Positions 8,587 through 17,413 of a stretch of DNA of 64,000 nt are shown piece after piece. A program made the translations under genes and the position numbers. Source of the DNA: Desulfovibrio sp. JC010 (GTDB taxonomy: Bacteria; Desulfobacterota; Desulfovibrionia; Desulfovibrionales; Desulfovibrionaceae); NCBI RefSeq assembly GCF_010470675.1, contig NZ_VOIQ01000001.1:62001-126000 (forward strand), given 5' to 3'. Each line of letters begins with the position of its first letter. Position 1 is the stretch's first letter. Below the pieces are notes generated by a model. The model was not told the origin of the DNA. It did no database searches and was given only the letters and a program-made list of their open reading frames with translations.

Positions 8587-10380
8587 ATGCATAAAAATTA
8601 TTTCGGTGCACGGCTTCAGGAAGATGGTAATTGCTCTTTTAGAATCTTTGCCCCTCACGCCCAAGAGGTTAAAATAAAAATACAAAGTCAGCAGGATAGG
8701 GTGGAAAAACTGACTCCGTACAAATACGGTTTTCATGAAACCACCCTTGAAAAAATCCATCCCGGAGACCTTTATTCCTTTGCTCTCGACGGAGGGCCGG
8801 AAATGCCGGACCCGGCATCACAATGGCAGCCCGCAGGGATGGGTGAAGCGTCAACGATCATAAGCCATCATTTTTTTGACTGGGAACGGGACAATTTTGC
8901 CGGCCTGCCCATGAGCGAAATGATTATTTATGAAGCACATGTCGCCACCTTCAGCCCTGAACAGAATTTCACAGGACTGACCTCACGGCTGGCCCACCTG
9001 AAAGAACTGGGAATAAACACCCTGCAACTCATGCCCGTGGCCCAGTTTTCAACTGCACACGGCTGGGGCTACGATACTGTTTACCCCTACGCTGTGCACA
9101 GCAGCTACGGTAAACCAGATGAACTGAAAAAACTGGTCAGAGAGTGCCATCGCAATGGTATCGCGGTAATTCTGGATGTTTCCTTCGGCAACCTGATCCC
9201 GGTAGACCGTCTTGCTCCGGCCTACGCTCCTTTTTTCAGCGACAAATACAACGCCCCCAAAGGCCGCGCCCTGAACTTTGACGAAAAGTACAGTTACGGA
9301 GTCCGCGAATTTTATATCCAGTGCGCCCTTTCATGGCTGCATGACTACCGGGTGGACGGATTGCGCATCAAGGATGCCGACATGATTTTTGATCAGACTC
9401 CGGTCCATTTTCTGGAAGAACTCTCGTCCCGCATCAAATCGTTTGCCGTGGCAAACAACCGTACCTGCGTGCTTATCACCGGCGACAAACGCAATGCCCT
9501 GCGTCCGGTAATGGCCCCGGAACAAGGAGGCTACGGTCTCGATGCCCTCTACAACGATGACTTCTATTGTGCCTTGCAAAACCGCATAACCGGGAACAGC
9601 GAAGGCCATTTCAAAGACTACTCCGACCCGGACCGCATGGTTTCGGCCATGCAATACGGCTTTGCATATCGCGGCGAAGTCTCCGACCACTACCTCAGGC
9701 TTCAGGGACGCAGTCAAGCTGAACTGCGCGGCTGCAAATTCGTGGTTTATTCACAGGGGCATGATGAAAACGACGGGCAAAAATCCAAGTGCCGCATCAT
9801 CGAAAAAGCCGGATTCGAAGCCGCAAAACTCAGTGCCGGAGCCACCCTGCTCTCACCATACGTGCCTATGATTTTCATGGGCGAGGAATATGGCGAGACC
9901 GCACCGTTCAATTTTTTCGATGGCTATGAAAATAAATCCGCCATGGATGAATGCAGACTGAACTGGATGAACATTGAAGACGGACAGGGGAAAGCCATGC
10001 TGGCCCTGTACCGCAAGCTGCTCAAGGTACGCAAAGAGCATCCCACAATCCACGAGCCCTGCCGCAGCAGATGTCAGGTACAGGAAATAGCTCCGGGTGT
10101 TATCCTCATCTTCAGGAACCCCACTTCCGGTGACCGCAAATACGCCGCCGTTGTCTTCAATTTCGGCACCAAAGAAGCGGAATGCAGCGTAGCCCGCCAC
10201 CTGCCGGACGGAGTCTGGACCACGGAAATATACAGCGCGGGCAGTCCTTACGCCGGAACCGCAGCCGCCCTGCCGGGAATCCTGCCGCAGGACGGATCGA
10301 TCAGCATTGCCGGAAAATCCTTTGCCCTTTTCCTGTATTCCGAGCTGATGGTCCGGGCCGAAGATATTTCAATCAGGTAA
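8587..10380 (+). CDS. GH13 protein resembling maltooligosyl-trehalose trehalohydrolase, catalytic residues lost
   Basis: The 597-residue protein aligns along its length with TreZ: N-terminal CBM48/E-set region (1-100), YEAHVATF entry to the barrel, then GLDALYNDDF and a C-terminal beta domain. The GH13 catalytic positions are altered. Region I DVVYNH reads DVSFGN (197-202). The nucleophile Asp in GLRLDAVHAI is Lys262 (GLRIKDADMI). The acid/base Glu of IAESD is Gly299 (ITGDK). Only the third Asp survives (GHDEN, Asp393). These alignments need no gaps. It is therefore unlikely to hydrolyse glycosidic bonds by the GH13 mechanism and may bind glycan or regulate. It lies 103 bases before malQ, same strand. 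The ATG has only a weak ribosome-binding site. Confidence 0.8.
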   Translation: MHKNYFGARLQEDGNCSFRIFAPHAQEVKIKIQSQQDRVEKLTPYKYGFHETTLEKIHPGDLYSFALDGGPEMPDPASQWQPAGMGEASTIISHHFFDWERDNFAGLPMSEMIIYEAHVATFSPEQNFTGLTSRLAHLKELGINTLQLMPVAQFSTAHGWGYDTVYPYAVHSSYGKPDELKKLVRECHRNGIAVILDVSFGNLIPVDRLAPAYAPFFSDKYNAPKGRALNFDEKYSYGVREFYIQCALSWLHDYRVDGLRIKDADMIFDQTPVHFLEELSSRIKSFAVANNRTCVLITGDKRNALRPVMAPEQGGYGLDALYNDDFYCALQNRITGNSEGHFKDYSDPDRMVSAMQYGFAYRGEVSDHYLRLQGRSQAELRGCKFVVYSQGHDENDGQKSKCRIIEKAGFEAAKLSAGATLLSPYVPMIFMGEEYGETAPFNFFDGYENKSAMDECRLNWMNIEDGQGKAMLALYRKLLKVRKEHPTIHEPCRSRCQVQEIAPGVILIFRNPTSGDRKYAAVVFNFGTKEAECSVARHLPDGVWTTEIYSAGSPYAGTAAALPGILPQDGSISIAGKSFALFLYSELMVRAEDISIR

Positions 10381-10483
10381 AAACATCGCTGCCGGACATC
10401 TCCCCTCTTGCCCTGCTTTATGATAATGTTAAAGTCAGTAAATGATTTCAGCATATTTTGCAGAGTAAACAGGAGATCTCCCC

Positions 10484-11995
10484 ATGAAACGTTCCAGCGG
10501 CGTATTATTGCATTTCACTTCCCTGCCTTCCCGGTTCGGCGTCGGCGACCTCGGCCCGGCTGCCTATGATTTCGCGGACTTTCTGGCCGAAGCCGGGCAG
10601 CGGTTCTGGCAGGTGCTGCCTATCACCCCCACAGCCCCGGATCTCTGCAATTCCCCATATTCCGGCTTTTCAGCTTTTGCGGCCAATCCGCTGCTGATCA
10701 GCCCGGAGCTGATGGTGGAACACGGACTCCTCGAATACGAGGACATTCTCCGCCACACCCAACCGGAATCAGACAAAGCTGATTTCGACACGGCCGGACA
10801 GGTCAAGGAAGAGCTGCTGCGTAAAGCCTTTTCAAAAGTAGCCAACACCCTGCTTGATGACGTGGTATTCAACCAGTTCATCTGGGACAACATGCACTGG
10901 GTAAATGATTTCGCCCTGTTCACCGCCCTGAAAAAACACTTCAAAGGTGAAAGCTGGCTCAACTGGCCGGATGATATCCGCAACCGTACCGAAGACGGCT
11001 TGCGCCACTGGGGTGAAAAGCTTTACCGCGAAATCCTTTACGTAAAATTCTGCCAGTGGACCTTCTTCCGCCAGTGGGGGCAGCTCAAGGATCATCTTGA
11101 TGAAATCGGGGTGGAACTTATCGGAGATGTGCCCATTTACGTGACTCACGATAGTGCCGATGTCTGGGCCAACCGGAGAATTTTCAAGCTGGACGAGCAA
11201 GGCGAAGCATATTGCGTGGCCGGAGTTCCGCCGGACTACTTCAGTGAGGACGGCCAGCTCTGGGGCAACCCGGTCTACAATTGGGAAGTGCTCCAAAGCG
11301 ACGGCTTCGGCTGGTGGATCAGCCGTATGAAGCACAATCTCGGCCTTTACCACTGGGTGCGACTCGACCATTTTCGAGGTTTTTCGGCCTACTGGGAAGT
11401 TCCCGCCGATGCTGAAACAGCCATCGAAGGCTACTGGGTACCCGCGCCCGGCCACCAGCTATTTGAAAAGCTCACTGACGAAATTGGATGCCTGCGGGTA
11501 ATTGCTGAAGACCTTGGTCACATCACCCCGGACGTCATCTGGCTCAAAGACCGTTTCCAGCTGCCGGGTATGAACATCCTGCAATTTTCCTTCGGCGATG
11601 ACATCGGCTATTGCGGCGATGCCCTGCACAATCATAAACGAAATTCCGTAGTCTACACCGGAACCCACGACAACAACACCAACCGGGGCTGGTTCCTTGA
11701 CGACGCGGACGAAATCAGCCGCAAGAATCTGCTTGCCTATCTAGGTTACAACTGGATCGACGATGCCAAGATTTCATGGGAGTTGATCCGGCTGCTCATG
11801 TCCAGCGTAGGTTGCCTGTGCGTCATTCAAGCGCAGGATCTGCTCAGCCTCGACGGAAGCGCACGCATGAACATTCCCGGAGAAGCTGACGGCAACTGGG
11901 GCTGGAAGCTTACCCCCGGCCAGTTGACCCCGCTCATCCGTGAGCGATTAGGTGAAATGACAGAACTTTTCGGGCGGACCAGTAAAATTGATTAA
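10484..11995 (+). CDS. malQ: 4-alpha-glucanotransferase (amylomaltase)
   Basis: The 503-residue GH77 enzyme begins with the typical SGVLLHFTSLPSRFGVGDLG. The catalytic positions are intact: nucleophile Asp in VRLDHFRGF, acid/base Glu in VIAEDLG, and the third Asp in GTHDNNT. It should transfer maltooligosaccharide units between alpha-1,4-glucans in the cytoplasm, in glycogen or maltodextrin turnover. An ACAGGAG site lies 8 bases before the ATG. It follows the degenerate TreZ-like gene and is probably cotranscribed with it; other glycogen genes are not in the window. Confidence 0.92.
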   Translation: MKRSSGVLLHFTSLPSRFGVGDLGPAAYDFADFLAEAGQRFWQVLPITPTAPDLCNSPYSGFSAFAANPLLISPELMVEHGLLEYEDILRHTQPESDKADFDTAGQVKEELLRKAFSKVANTLLDDVVFNQFIWDNMHWVNDFALFTALKKHFKGESWLNWPDDIRNRTEDGLRHWGEKLYREILYVKFCQWTFFRQWGQLKDHLDEIGVELIGDVPIYVTHDSADVWANRRIFKLDEQGEAYCVAGVPPDYFSEDGQLWGNPVYNWEVLQSDGFGWWISRMKHNLGLYHWVRLDHFRGFSAYWEVPADAETAIEGYWVPAPGHQLFEKLTDEIGCLRVIAEDLGHITPDVIWLKDRFQLPGMNILQFSFGDDIGYCGDALHNHKRNSVVYTGTHDNNTNRGWFLDDADEISRKNLLAYLGYNWIDDAKISWELIRLLMSSVGCLCVIQAQDLLSLDGSARMNIPGEADGNWGWKLTPGQLTPLIRERLGEMTELFGRTSKID

Positions 11996-12158
11996 TTTCA
12001 GTACGGAAAATCTCCGATATTTTTAGACTTTTTATAGCGTTATAAAATTGTCTCTCCTCCGTAACAGGAATGCGATTTTTTCCGGGACCGGGAGACGTAT
12101 AAGCCTCACAGTCAAAGGATTTAATAATCAATTCCACAACTGAAGTCGGAGGTTTATT

Positions 12159-12509
12159 ATGAATTCTTCTCAGAGGACCAGCATCAGAAAACATCTTGAA
12201 GAAAAGCTTGCTGAACTCATCCAACGCACTCAGGCCCGTGACACTGCCGTTGAAAGCTGCGCAGACGATAACGAATACGCGTCCCGCATCAGCGAACAAA
12301 AAATCAACCTTGCGCTGCACGTGCGTGAAGCTGAACTGATCACAGCACTTGAAGAAACTCTCGGACGTGTCGATCACTGGGATTTCGGTATCTGCGAAGA
12401 TTGCGGTAAAGAAATCGCCATCGCCCGCATCAAAGCCAACCCGACCACCCGCTTCTGCGTGTCCTGCCAGTCACGCATGGAAGAAGACCAGCTCGGCCGC
12501 GTTGGATAA
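12159..12509 (+). CDS. DksA/TraR-family zinc-finger protein
   Basis: The 116-residue protein has an N-terminal coiled-coil (residues 1-80) and a C-terminal four-Cys zinc finger (CEDCG...CVSCQ). The coiled-coil tip reads DDNEYA, close to the DXXDXA motif through which DksA acts in the RNA polymerase secondary channel, with Glu replacing the second Asp. It probably modulates transcription with or without ppGpp; many Desulfovibrio genomes carry several such paralogues, so equivalence to E. coli DksA is not claimed. GGAGG lies 6 bases before the ATG. An intergenic repeat copy follows immediately. Confidence 0.85.
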   Translation: MNSSQRTSIRKHLEEKLAELIQRTQARDTAVESCADDNEYASRISEQKINLALHVREAELITALEETLGRVDHWDFGICEDCGKEIAIARIKANPTTRFCVSCQSRMEEDQLGRVG

Positions 12510-12512
12510 AGA

Positions 12513-12613
12513 ATGCCTCCGGCGGTGCTACCGCGGGTCCCTCCGGGGGCCAAAGAACCCTTTTGCAAAAGGGTTCTCTGGACACTCCCAAAACCTTTTA
12601 TTTGGCTTCGCCG
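12513..12613 (+). repeat. Intergenic repeat copy B
   Basis: A full-length copy of about 101 bp: GCCTCCGGCGG start, GGGCCAAAGAACCC, central self-complementary AACCCTTTTGCAAAAGGGTT, then CTCTGG, AAAACCTTTTAT and a GGCTTCGCCGC end. It begins 3 bases after the DksA-type gene. Confidence 0.85.
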
Positions 12614-12671
12614 CTGGTAACTTAAAAAAATTCCCTTTATCGGGCTTGAGGAAAAGGATAGTTATCTATCC

Positions 12672-13376
12672 ATGTCATCAAGCTTGAAAATATCTGTCAT
12701 CATTCCGGTGTATGATGAGGCGGAGACTATTCGCTCCTGCATCGCGAATGTGCAGGAATGTTGCGGGGAAAATTCTGAGATAATAATCGTCGACGGTTCC
12801 GCTGACGAGTCCACCCTGTCCGCTGTTGACGATGACGGGGTGATGCTGCTTGCATCGCCTCCCGGACGTGCGGTCCAGATGAATTGCGGCGCGCAAAAAG
12901 CCGCAGGTGATATCCTGCTCTTTCTGCATGCCGACACCACCCTGCCGCCCGCTGCGGGCAGCCTTGTCCGCAAAGCACTTAGCGCGCCTTGCGCCACTGC
13001 CGGTGCATTCAAACTCAGCTTCGACGCTCCCTCACGGACCATAAAAGTTATCGCTTTTCTCGCCGACCTGCGTTGCCGCGTTGAGCGCGTCCCCTACGGG
13101 GATCAGGCCATTTTTATTTCCAAATCCAAATTTCACGAACTCGGCGGATTCCCTGAAATACAGCTCATGGAAGATGTTGAATTTTTCCAGAACATCAAAA
13201 GAAGACGGCTGGAAATCATCATCCTCAAAGAATCCATCAGCACTTCCGCCCGCCGCTATCTGGCTACAGGTCCTTTGCGCTGCGGACTTCGCAATACTTT
13301 CCTGCGCTTGCTACACCTCTGCGGGGTAAAGCACGCCACACTTAAAAATATGTACCGCAGACGGGAAAAGCAATAA
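12672..13376 (+). CDS. Family 2 glycosyltransferase, TIGR04283 type
   Basis: The 234-residue protein has a GT-A fold with the N-terminal ISVIIPVYDEAETI motif, IIVDGSADES, and LFLHADT (DXD-like metal site). It lacks membrane helices. This matches the small glycosyltransferase family NCBI names TIGR04283 (rSAM/selenodomain-associated, or arsenosugar biosynthesis). Its stop overlaps the start of the next gene (TAATG), so the two are translationally coupled. The acceptor is not deducible from sequence. No radical SAM partner is adjacent. Confidence 0.8.
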   Translation: MSSSLKISVIIPVYDEAETIRSCIANVQECCGENSEIIIVDGSADESTLSAVDDDGVMLLASPPGRAVQMNCGAQKAAGDILLFLHADTTLPPAAGSLVRKALSAPCATAGAFKLSFDAPSRTIKVIAFLADLRCRVERVPYGDQAIFISKSKFHELGGFPEIQLMEDVEFFQNIKRRRLEIIILKESISTSARRYLATGPLRCGLRNTFLRLLHLCGVKHATLKNMYRRREKQ

Positions 13377-14035
13377 TGAAATGCGCACTCATAGTTTTCG
13401 TTAAATTCCCGGAACCGGGCAAAGTCAAAACCCGTCTTGGAAAAGATATCGGCTATGAAAAAGCTGCCGAACTATACACAGCCTTTGTGGAAGATATGCT
13501 GGATAATCTTGACCAAGCCGGGCTCTACCCGGTCATCGCTTACGATCCATTTCAGCCTCTAGATAAATATCAGGAATGGCTTGGAGATAGAACTTACATA
13601 TCTCAACAGGGAGCCGACCTCGGCCAACGCATGTTCAATGCCCTGCAATCCGCCTTCAACCTTAACTTTGATTCCTGCATCCTCACCGGAAGCGATTTGC
13701 CAGACCTCGACCCGCAATTAATTCTTCAAGCCCGCCAATCCATACAAAAATCCCCCGCCTGCATCGGACCTGCAAATGACGGGGGCTATTACCTGGTCGG
13801 TTTTCAGAAAGAATCTTTAACTGATTCCATCTTCAAAAATATGGAATGGAGCACGAAGAGAGTTTTTGGGACAACTATTTCCCGACTGGAAAAATTAGAG
13901 ATTCAGCCAGCCATTCTTCCGGAGCATCAAGACATGGATACAATGGAAGATTTAGAAAGACTTCATAACAATCCCAGAACACAGACTTTATGTCCCAAGA
14001 GTTTTACTATCTTAAGGACAATATTGCCGCACTAG
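13376..14035 (+). CDS. GT-A superfamily transferase, TIGR04282/DUF2064 type
   Basis: The 219-residue protein starts ALIVFVKFPEPGKVKTRLG, a nucleotidyltransferase-like P-loop region, followed by GADLGQRM and ILTGSDLPDLD, then GPANDGGYYLVGF. These are hallmarks of the DUF2064 family that pairs with TIGR04283 proteins. NCBI links both families to arsenosugar biosynthesis; the link here is only by family. It overlaps the upstream glycosyltransferase by one base. The last about 30 residues are low-complexity and end beside a repeat element. Confidence 0.8.
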   Translation: MKCALIVFVKFPEPGKVKTRLGKDIGYEKAAELYTAFVEDMLDNLDQAGLYPVIAYDPFQPLDKYQEWLGDRTYISQQGADLGQRMFNALQSAFNLNFDSCILTGSDLPDLDPQLILQARQSIQKSPACIGPANDGGYYLVGFQKESLTDSIFKNMEWSTKRVFGTTISRLEKLEIQPAILPEHQDMDTMEDLERLHNNPRTQTLCPKSFTILRTILPH

Positions 14036-14051
14036 CTCAGTCCAAAACCAA

Positions 14052-14137
14052 TAAAAGGTTTTGGGAGAGTCCAGAGAACCCTTTTGCAAAAGGGTTCTTT
14101 GGCCCCCGGAGGGACTCCCGGTAGGGCCGCCGGAGGC
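14052..14137 (-). repeat. Intergenic repeat copy C
   Basis: This inverted copy ends in GCCGCCGGAGGC (14126-14137) and contains the central AACCCTTTTGCAAAAGGGTT plus ATAAAAGGTTTTGGGAGAGTCCAGAG. The distal GCGAAGC end is missing. It sits between the converging DUF2064 and 85-residue protein genes. Confidence 0.85.
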
Positions 14138-14145
14138 TAATCTAT

Positions 14146-14403
14146 CTAATACTCTACAATATTCAAGCGGTCTTCATTAGAATCTTTACGGCGGGTGAAG
14201 CGCAGACGGTCGCAGCCGAGATCGTCTAATACTTCTATATCCCAGTTCCCGCCTGAGCCGAATCCGCTGATGATTTCCTCACGGATGTTGAGCCGTACCT
14301 GAAATTCCACAACCGGATTGGAAGTGGTATCCAGATGGTTCACGATGATGGGCACGAGGCCGCAGGTAACGCCTTTGAGATCAACAAATTTACTGTCTTC
14401 CAT
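14146..14403 (-). CDS. Small uncharacterised protein downstream of mnmE
   Basis: The 85-residue frame starts at the ATG one base after the mnmE stop codon (TAAAATGG context), with GGAAAA inside the mnmE end acting as ribosome-binding site. The protein has alternating beta-type segments, no Cys pairs beyond isolated residues and no signal peptide. Its tight placement implies cotranscription and coupling with mnmE. I do not recognise the family. Confidence 0.6.
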   Translation of the reverse strand: MEDSKFVDLKGVTCGLVPIIVNHLDTTSNPVVEFQVRLNIREEIISGFGSGGNWDIEVLDDLGCDRLRFTRRKDSNEDRLNIVEY

Positions 14404-14404
14404 T

Positions 14405-15790
14405 TTATTTTCCAACGCAAAAATTTTCAAAAATTGAGTTCAAAACTTCCTGCGGAGTGATCTCCCCGGTTATTTCGGAAAGGGCACTGCAGGCCGATTC
14501 AAGACGCACGCCGAGCAGATCGTAAGGAACCTGCATTTCAATGTCACCCATAAGCTCCTCAAGCTCCGCATGAGCCTTCTTGAGGGTGGCAGCCTGACGC
14601 GAGTTGGGCACCAGCTCGTCGGGATCTGGTTCGCCTGCTCCTTTGAGAATATGCTCACGGATCAGTGCGGCCAAACGCTCAATACCTTGGCCCTTTTTGG
14701 CCGAAATTTCAACAACCTCATACCCGGCATCACGCATGATTTCTGCAGGGGCCGGAGCAGCCTGATCAAGATCGGACTTGTTGATTACTGCCAGACACTT
14801 GGCAGACATATCAGCAAATTGCGGGTCAAGATCAGCTAGGGCAAAAGGCTTGGAACCGTCAATGATGAGTAGCACCAAATCTGCTTGGGCAGCCAGATCG
14901 CGGCCCATGTCCAGACCGGCCTGCTCCACGGCATCGGAGGTTTCGCGCAAACCGGCAGTATCGACCACGCGAACCTGCAAACCGTCAAGATTCAGGGTTT
15001 CCTCAATAAAATCACGGGTGGTGCCGGGAATATCGGTGACAATGGCCCGGTTGCGTCCGAGCAGGGCGTTAAGCAGGCTGGATTTCCCGGCATTGACCTT
15101 GCCGGAAAGAACGGCCAACCCGCCCTCACGCCATGCTTTGGTGCGCTCCACGCCGGAAAGGATTTCAGCGATATTTTTCGCTGCATCCCCTACTTCTGAC
15201 TGCATCTGCTCAAGAGGCAGACATTCAAGCTCGTCTTCGGGAAAATCAACAGCCACGCAAAGCTGGGCCCGAAGCTCCTCAAGACGGGCGCGAAGTCCGC
15301 TAATCCGTTCGCCGAGCACACCGGAAAGCTTAACCTTGGCCAGCTGGGCTGCACCACGTGAGGGGGCGTGGATCATTTCAGCGACAGCCTCGGCCTGAGT
15401 GAGGTCCATACGTCCGTTGAGGAAAGCCCGCAAGGTGAATTCGCCAGCGTTAGCCAGTCGTGCGCCTCTGGAAAGCACTTCACCGAGAACGGCAGAGAGA
15501 ATAGCCCGCCCGCCATGGCAGTTCAGCTCCACGGTATCTTCTCCGGTGTAGGAATTGGGACCGGGCATGAATACAGCCAGCACGTCATCAATCTCTACAG
15601 ATTCGGAGTCATGGATAGTACCGTAATGCATGGTGTAAGGCTTGAATCCGAAAAAAGAATCTTTGGCCGGACGAAAAATATCATTGGCTATGGACAGGGC
15701 CTTTCCTCCGCTGATGCGGATAATCCCTACCCCGCCGTCACCCGGAGGAGTGGCGATTGCGGCAATGGTTCCGGTAGAAGTTATGGACAT
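14405..15790 (-). CDS. mnmE: tRNA uridine-5-carboxymethylaminomethyl modification GTPase
   Basis: The 461-residue protein begins with STGTIAAIATPPGDGGVGIIRISG (TrmE N-terminal, folate-binding domain), has a central helical domain and an inserted Ras-like G domain with GKVNAGKSS (P-loop), GTTRD and NKSD motifs. It ends in FCVGK, the C-(I/L/V)-GK motif essential for the modification reaction. With MnmG it modifies U34 of tRNAs reading split codon boxes. It is the last large gene of the rpmH-rnpA-yidD-yidC-jag cluster, the order found in many bacteria. Confidence 0.95.
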   Translation of the reverse strand: MSITSTGTIAAIATPPGDGGVGIIRISGGKALSIANDIFRPAKDSFFGFKPYTMHYGTIHDSESVEIDDVLAVFMPGPNSYTGEDTVELNCHGGRAILSAVLGEVLSRGARLANAGEFTLRAFLNGRMDLTQAEAVAEMIHAPSRGAAQLAKVKLSGVLGERISGLRARLEELRAQLCVAVDFPEDELECLPLEQMQSEVGDAAKNIAEILSGVERTKAWREGGLAVLSGKVNAGKSSLLNALLGRNRAIVTDIPGTTRDFIEETLNLDGLQVRVVDTAGLRETSDAVEQAGLDMGRDLAAQADLVLLIIDGSKPFALADLDPQFADMSAKCLAVINKSDLDQAAPAPAEIMRDAGYEVVEISAKKGQGIERLAALIREHILKGAGEPDPDELVPNSRQAATLKKAHAELEELMGDIEMQVPYDLLGVRLESACSALSEITGEITPQEVLNSIFENFCVGK

Positions 15791-15811
15791 ATGAATTCTC
15801 CCTGAAAGGAT

Positions 15812-15842
15812 AAACCCCGCAGACCTGAGTCCACGGGGTTTT
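15812..15842 (-). terminator. Hairpin between jag and mnmE
   Basis: AAACCCCG and CGGGGTTT pair around a loop that holds a further GAC/GTC pairing. The T-tract on the minus strand is weak, so it may attenuate rather than stop transcription into mnmE. Confidence 0.6.
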
Positions 15843-15871
15843 CAAAATCATTATTCACCGCGCGTGAACAA

Positions 15872-16350
15872 TTAATAACGGTTGTAGCGCTCGCTGTTAT
15901 AGTTAGTGCTGTTACCGTCTTTATTGCGGTCATTATTGCGGTCATTACGGCGATTGTTATTGTAGCGGGACTGACGGTTACCGAAGTTGTCGTCTCGCTG
16001 GTAACGGTTGCCGTAATTATCATCAAAAGGAGCCGGACGGTTGAATTCTTCGCGGTTGCCGAAGTTCTCGTCACGACTTCTGTTATTATAATTGTCGTTA
16101 CGGTCATTGCGGCGACCGCGATTGTAATTGTCATTGCGGTCATTACGACGACCGCGATAATTGTCATTACGCTCGGTGCGTTCATTACGATCATTACGCT
16201 CAGTACGCTCGTTGCGACGACCACGGAAGTTGTCGTTGCGATCATTACGATCGTTGCGGCGGCCTCTGCTGCGGTCATTGGAGCGGGAATCGTAACGGTC
16301 ATTTCCGCGGCTGTAATTATCGTTGCGTCTACCGGGACCTCCGCTGCGAC
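15872..16350. repeat. Degenerate tandem repeats encoding the Jag tail
   Basis: Repeated units of CGG/TCATTACG/TTGCG type encode Arg-Asn-Asp motifs. The repeat keeps several other frames open across this stretch, giving spurious antisense and shifted open frames. Confidence 0.7.
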
Positions 16351-17362
16351 TGCGACGGGGCAGGATCAGCACCCGCTTCATGGGGCCTTCACCCTTGCTG
16401 CGGGTATTGACGTGCTTGTCTTCCTGCAGGGCCATGTGCACAACCCTGCGGTGGTAAGAACTGAGAGGCTTGGTGGACTGAACACGTCCGGTATGCATGG
16501 CTTTATCGGCAAGATGCCAGGCCAGCTGACGCAGTTTTTCGTCCTGACGCTCACGGTAGTCGCCGGTGTCAATCTGCACACGCACGGAGGTCTGCAATTT
16601 CTTGGAGACCATACGGTTGCAGAGATATTGCAGAGAAGACAAAGTCTGTCCCTCGCGACCGATAATCAGGCCGGAGTTTTCTTCATCGTTAACCAGAACG
16701 TTGACGCGGTCTTCACCCACTTCAACTTCAAGGTTGGGCTTATCCTGAATGATGGGTTCAATCATCATTTCAAGGGCTTCACGCACAGCGGCGGCAATCT
16801 CTTCAGGATCACCTTCCATAATGCTGCGCGGTTCGCGGCGTTCACGCTGTTCTTCAGCGCGCTCTTCCCTGACTTCGTCCTGCGGAGCATCGGAGCTTTC
16901 AGCAACAGCCGGAGCCGGAGCATCTTCTCTTACAGCCACTTCGCTATCAGGTTTAACAGCAACTTCGCCTTCTTCCTTCACCGCTAAGTCAGCATCAGGC
17001 TTGACTGCGGGAACTTCAGGCTCAGTGCGCGGCGCGGGAGCATTTTCTTCTTTAGCAGCCGGAACCTGCTCTTCGCGGCGACGGTCACCTCTGGGTGCTC
17101 TCTGTTCAGATTCCCTTCTCTGCTGACGACCTCTTCCTCTTCTGGAATCATCGTTTGCAGAACGGTTGTCCGCGCTTCTATCACCGCCTCTGGGACGTGC
17201 TTTGACTTTAGCGTTTTTCTTGCCCACCAGACCGAAAACCCCGGTGGAACCTCCGCTGATAATCTCAATTTCAAGTTTGTCGCGATTCAGACCAAAATGA
17301 TCACAGGCGGTATTGATCGCCTCGTCCAAATTCTTCCCCTGGAATTCCATGAATTCGCTCAT
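15872..17362 (-). CDS. jag: Jag/KhpB-type RNA-binding protein with long Arg-Asn-Asp-rich tail
   Basis: The 496-residue protein has a Jag_N domain (1-50, FGLVGKKNAKV), a charged Pro/Ala/Glu linker (to about 190), a KH domain with the GxxG loop GREG at 235-238 and an R3H domain with R305 and H309. From about residue 337 it carries a 160-residue low-complexity tail made of repeats such as RGRRNDRNDNYN. Jag binds RNA and is linked to cell-envelope control in several bacteria; the yidC neighbourhood is conserved. The tail is unusually long and basic and looks intrinsically disordered. AGGAG lies 5 bases before the ATG. Confidence 0.9.
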   Translation of the reverse strand: MSEFMEFQGKNLDEAINTACDHFGLNRDKLEIEIISGGSTGVFGLVGKKNAKVKARPRGGDRSADNRSANDDSRRGRGRQQRRESEQRAPRGDRRREEQVPAAKEENAPAPRTEPEVPAVKPDADLAVKEEGEVAVKPDSEVAVREDAPAPAVAESSDAPQDEVREERAEEQRERREPRSIMEGDPEEIAAAVREALEMMIEPIIQDKPNLEVEVGEDRVNVLVNDEENSGLIIGREGQTLSSLQYLCNRMVSKKLQTSVRVQIDTGDYRERQDEKLRQLAWHLADKAMHTGRVQSTKPLSSYHRRVVHMALQEDKHVNTRSKGEGPMKRVLILPRRSRSGGPGRRNDNYSRGNDRYDSRSNDRSRGRRNDRNDRNDNFRGRRNERTERNDRNERTERNDNYRGRRNDRNDNYNRGRRNDRNDNYNNRSRDENFGNREEFNRPAPFDDNYGNRYQRDDNFGNRQSRYNNNRRNDRNNDRNKDGNSTNYNSERYNRY

Positions 17363-17413
17363 TCTATCTCCTGATTGTTCTTCACTCCATTAAATACGAT
17401 CAGCTTTTACGCG

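Noticed and set aside
15781-16302. Long minus-strand open frame overlapping the Jag tail in a second frame
   Set aside because: It arises from the repetitive Arg-Asn-Asp codons, whose shifted frames stay open; composition is Thr/Ile/Val/Ala-only with no domain.
15872-16350. Possible CRISPR-like or tandem-repeat array
   Set aside because: The repeats are coding, degenerate and unspaced; no constant repeat with unique spacers.
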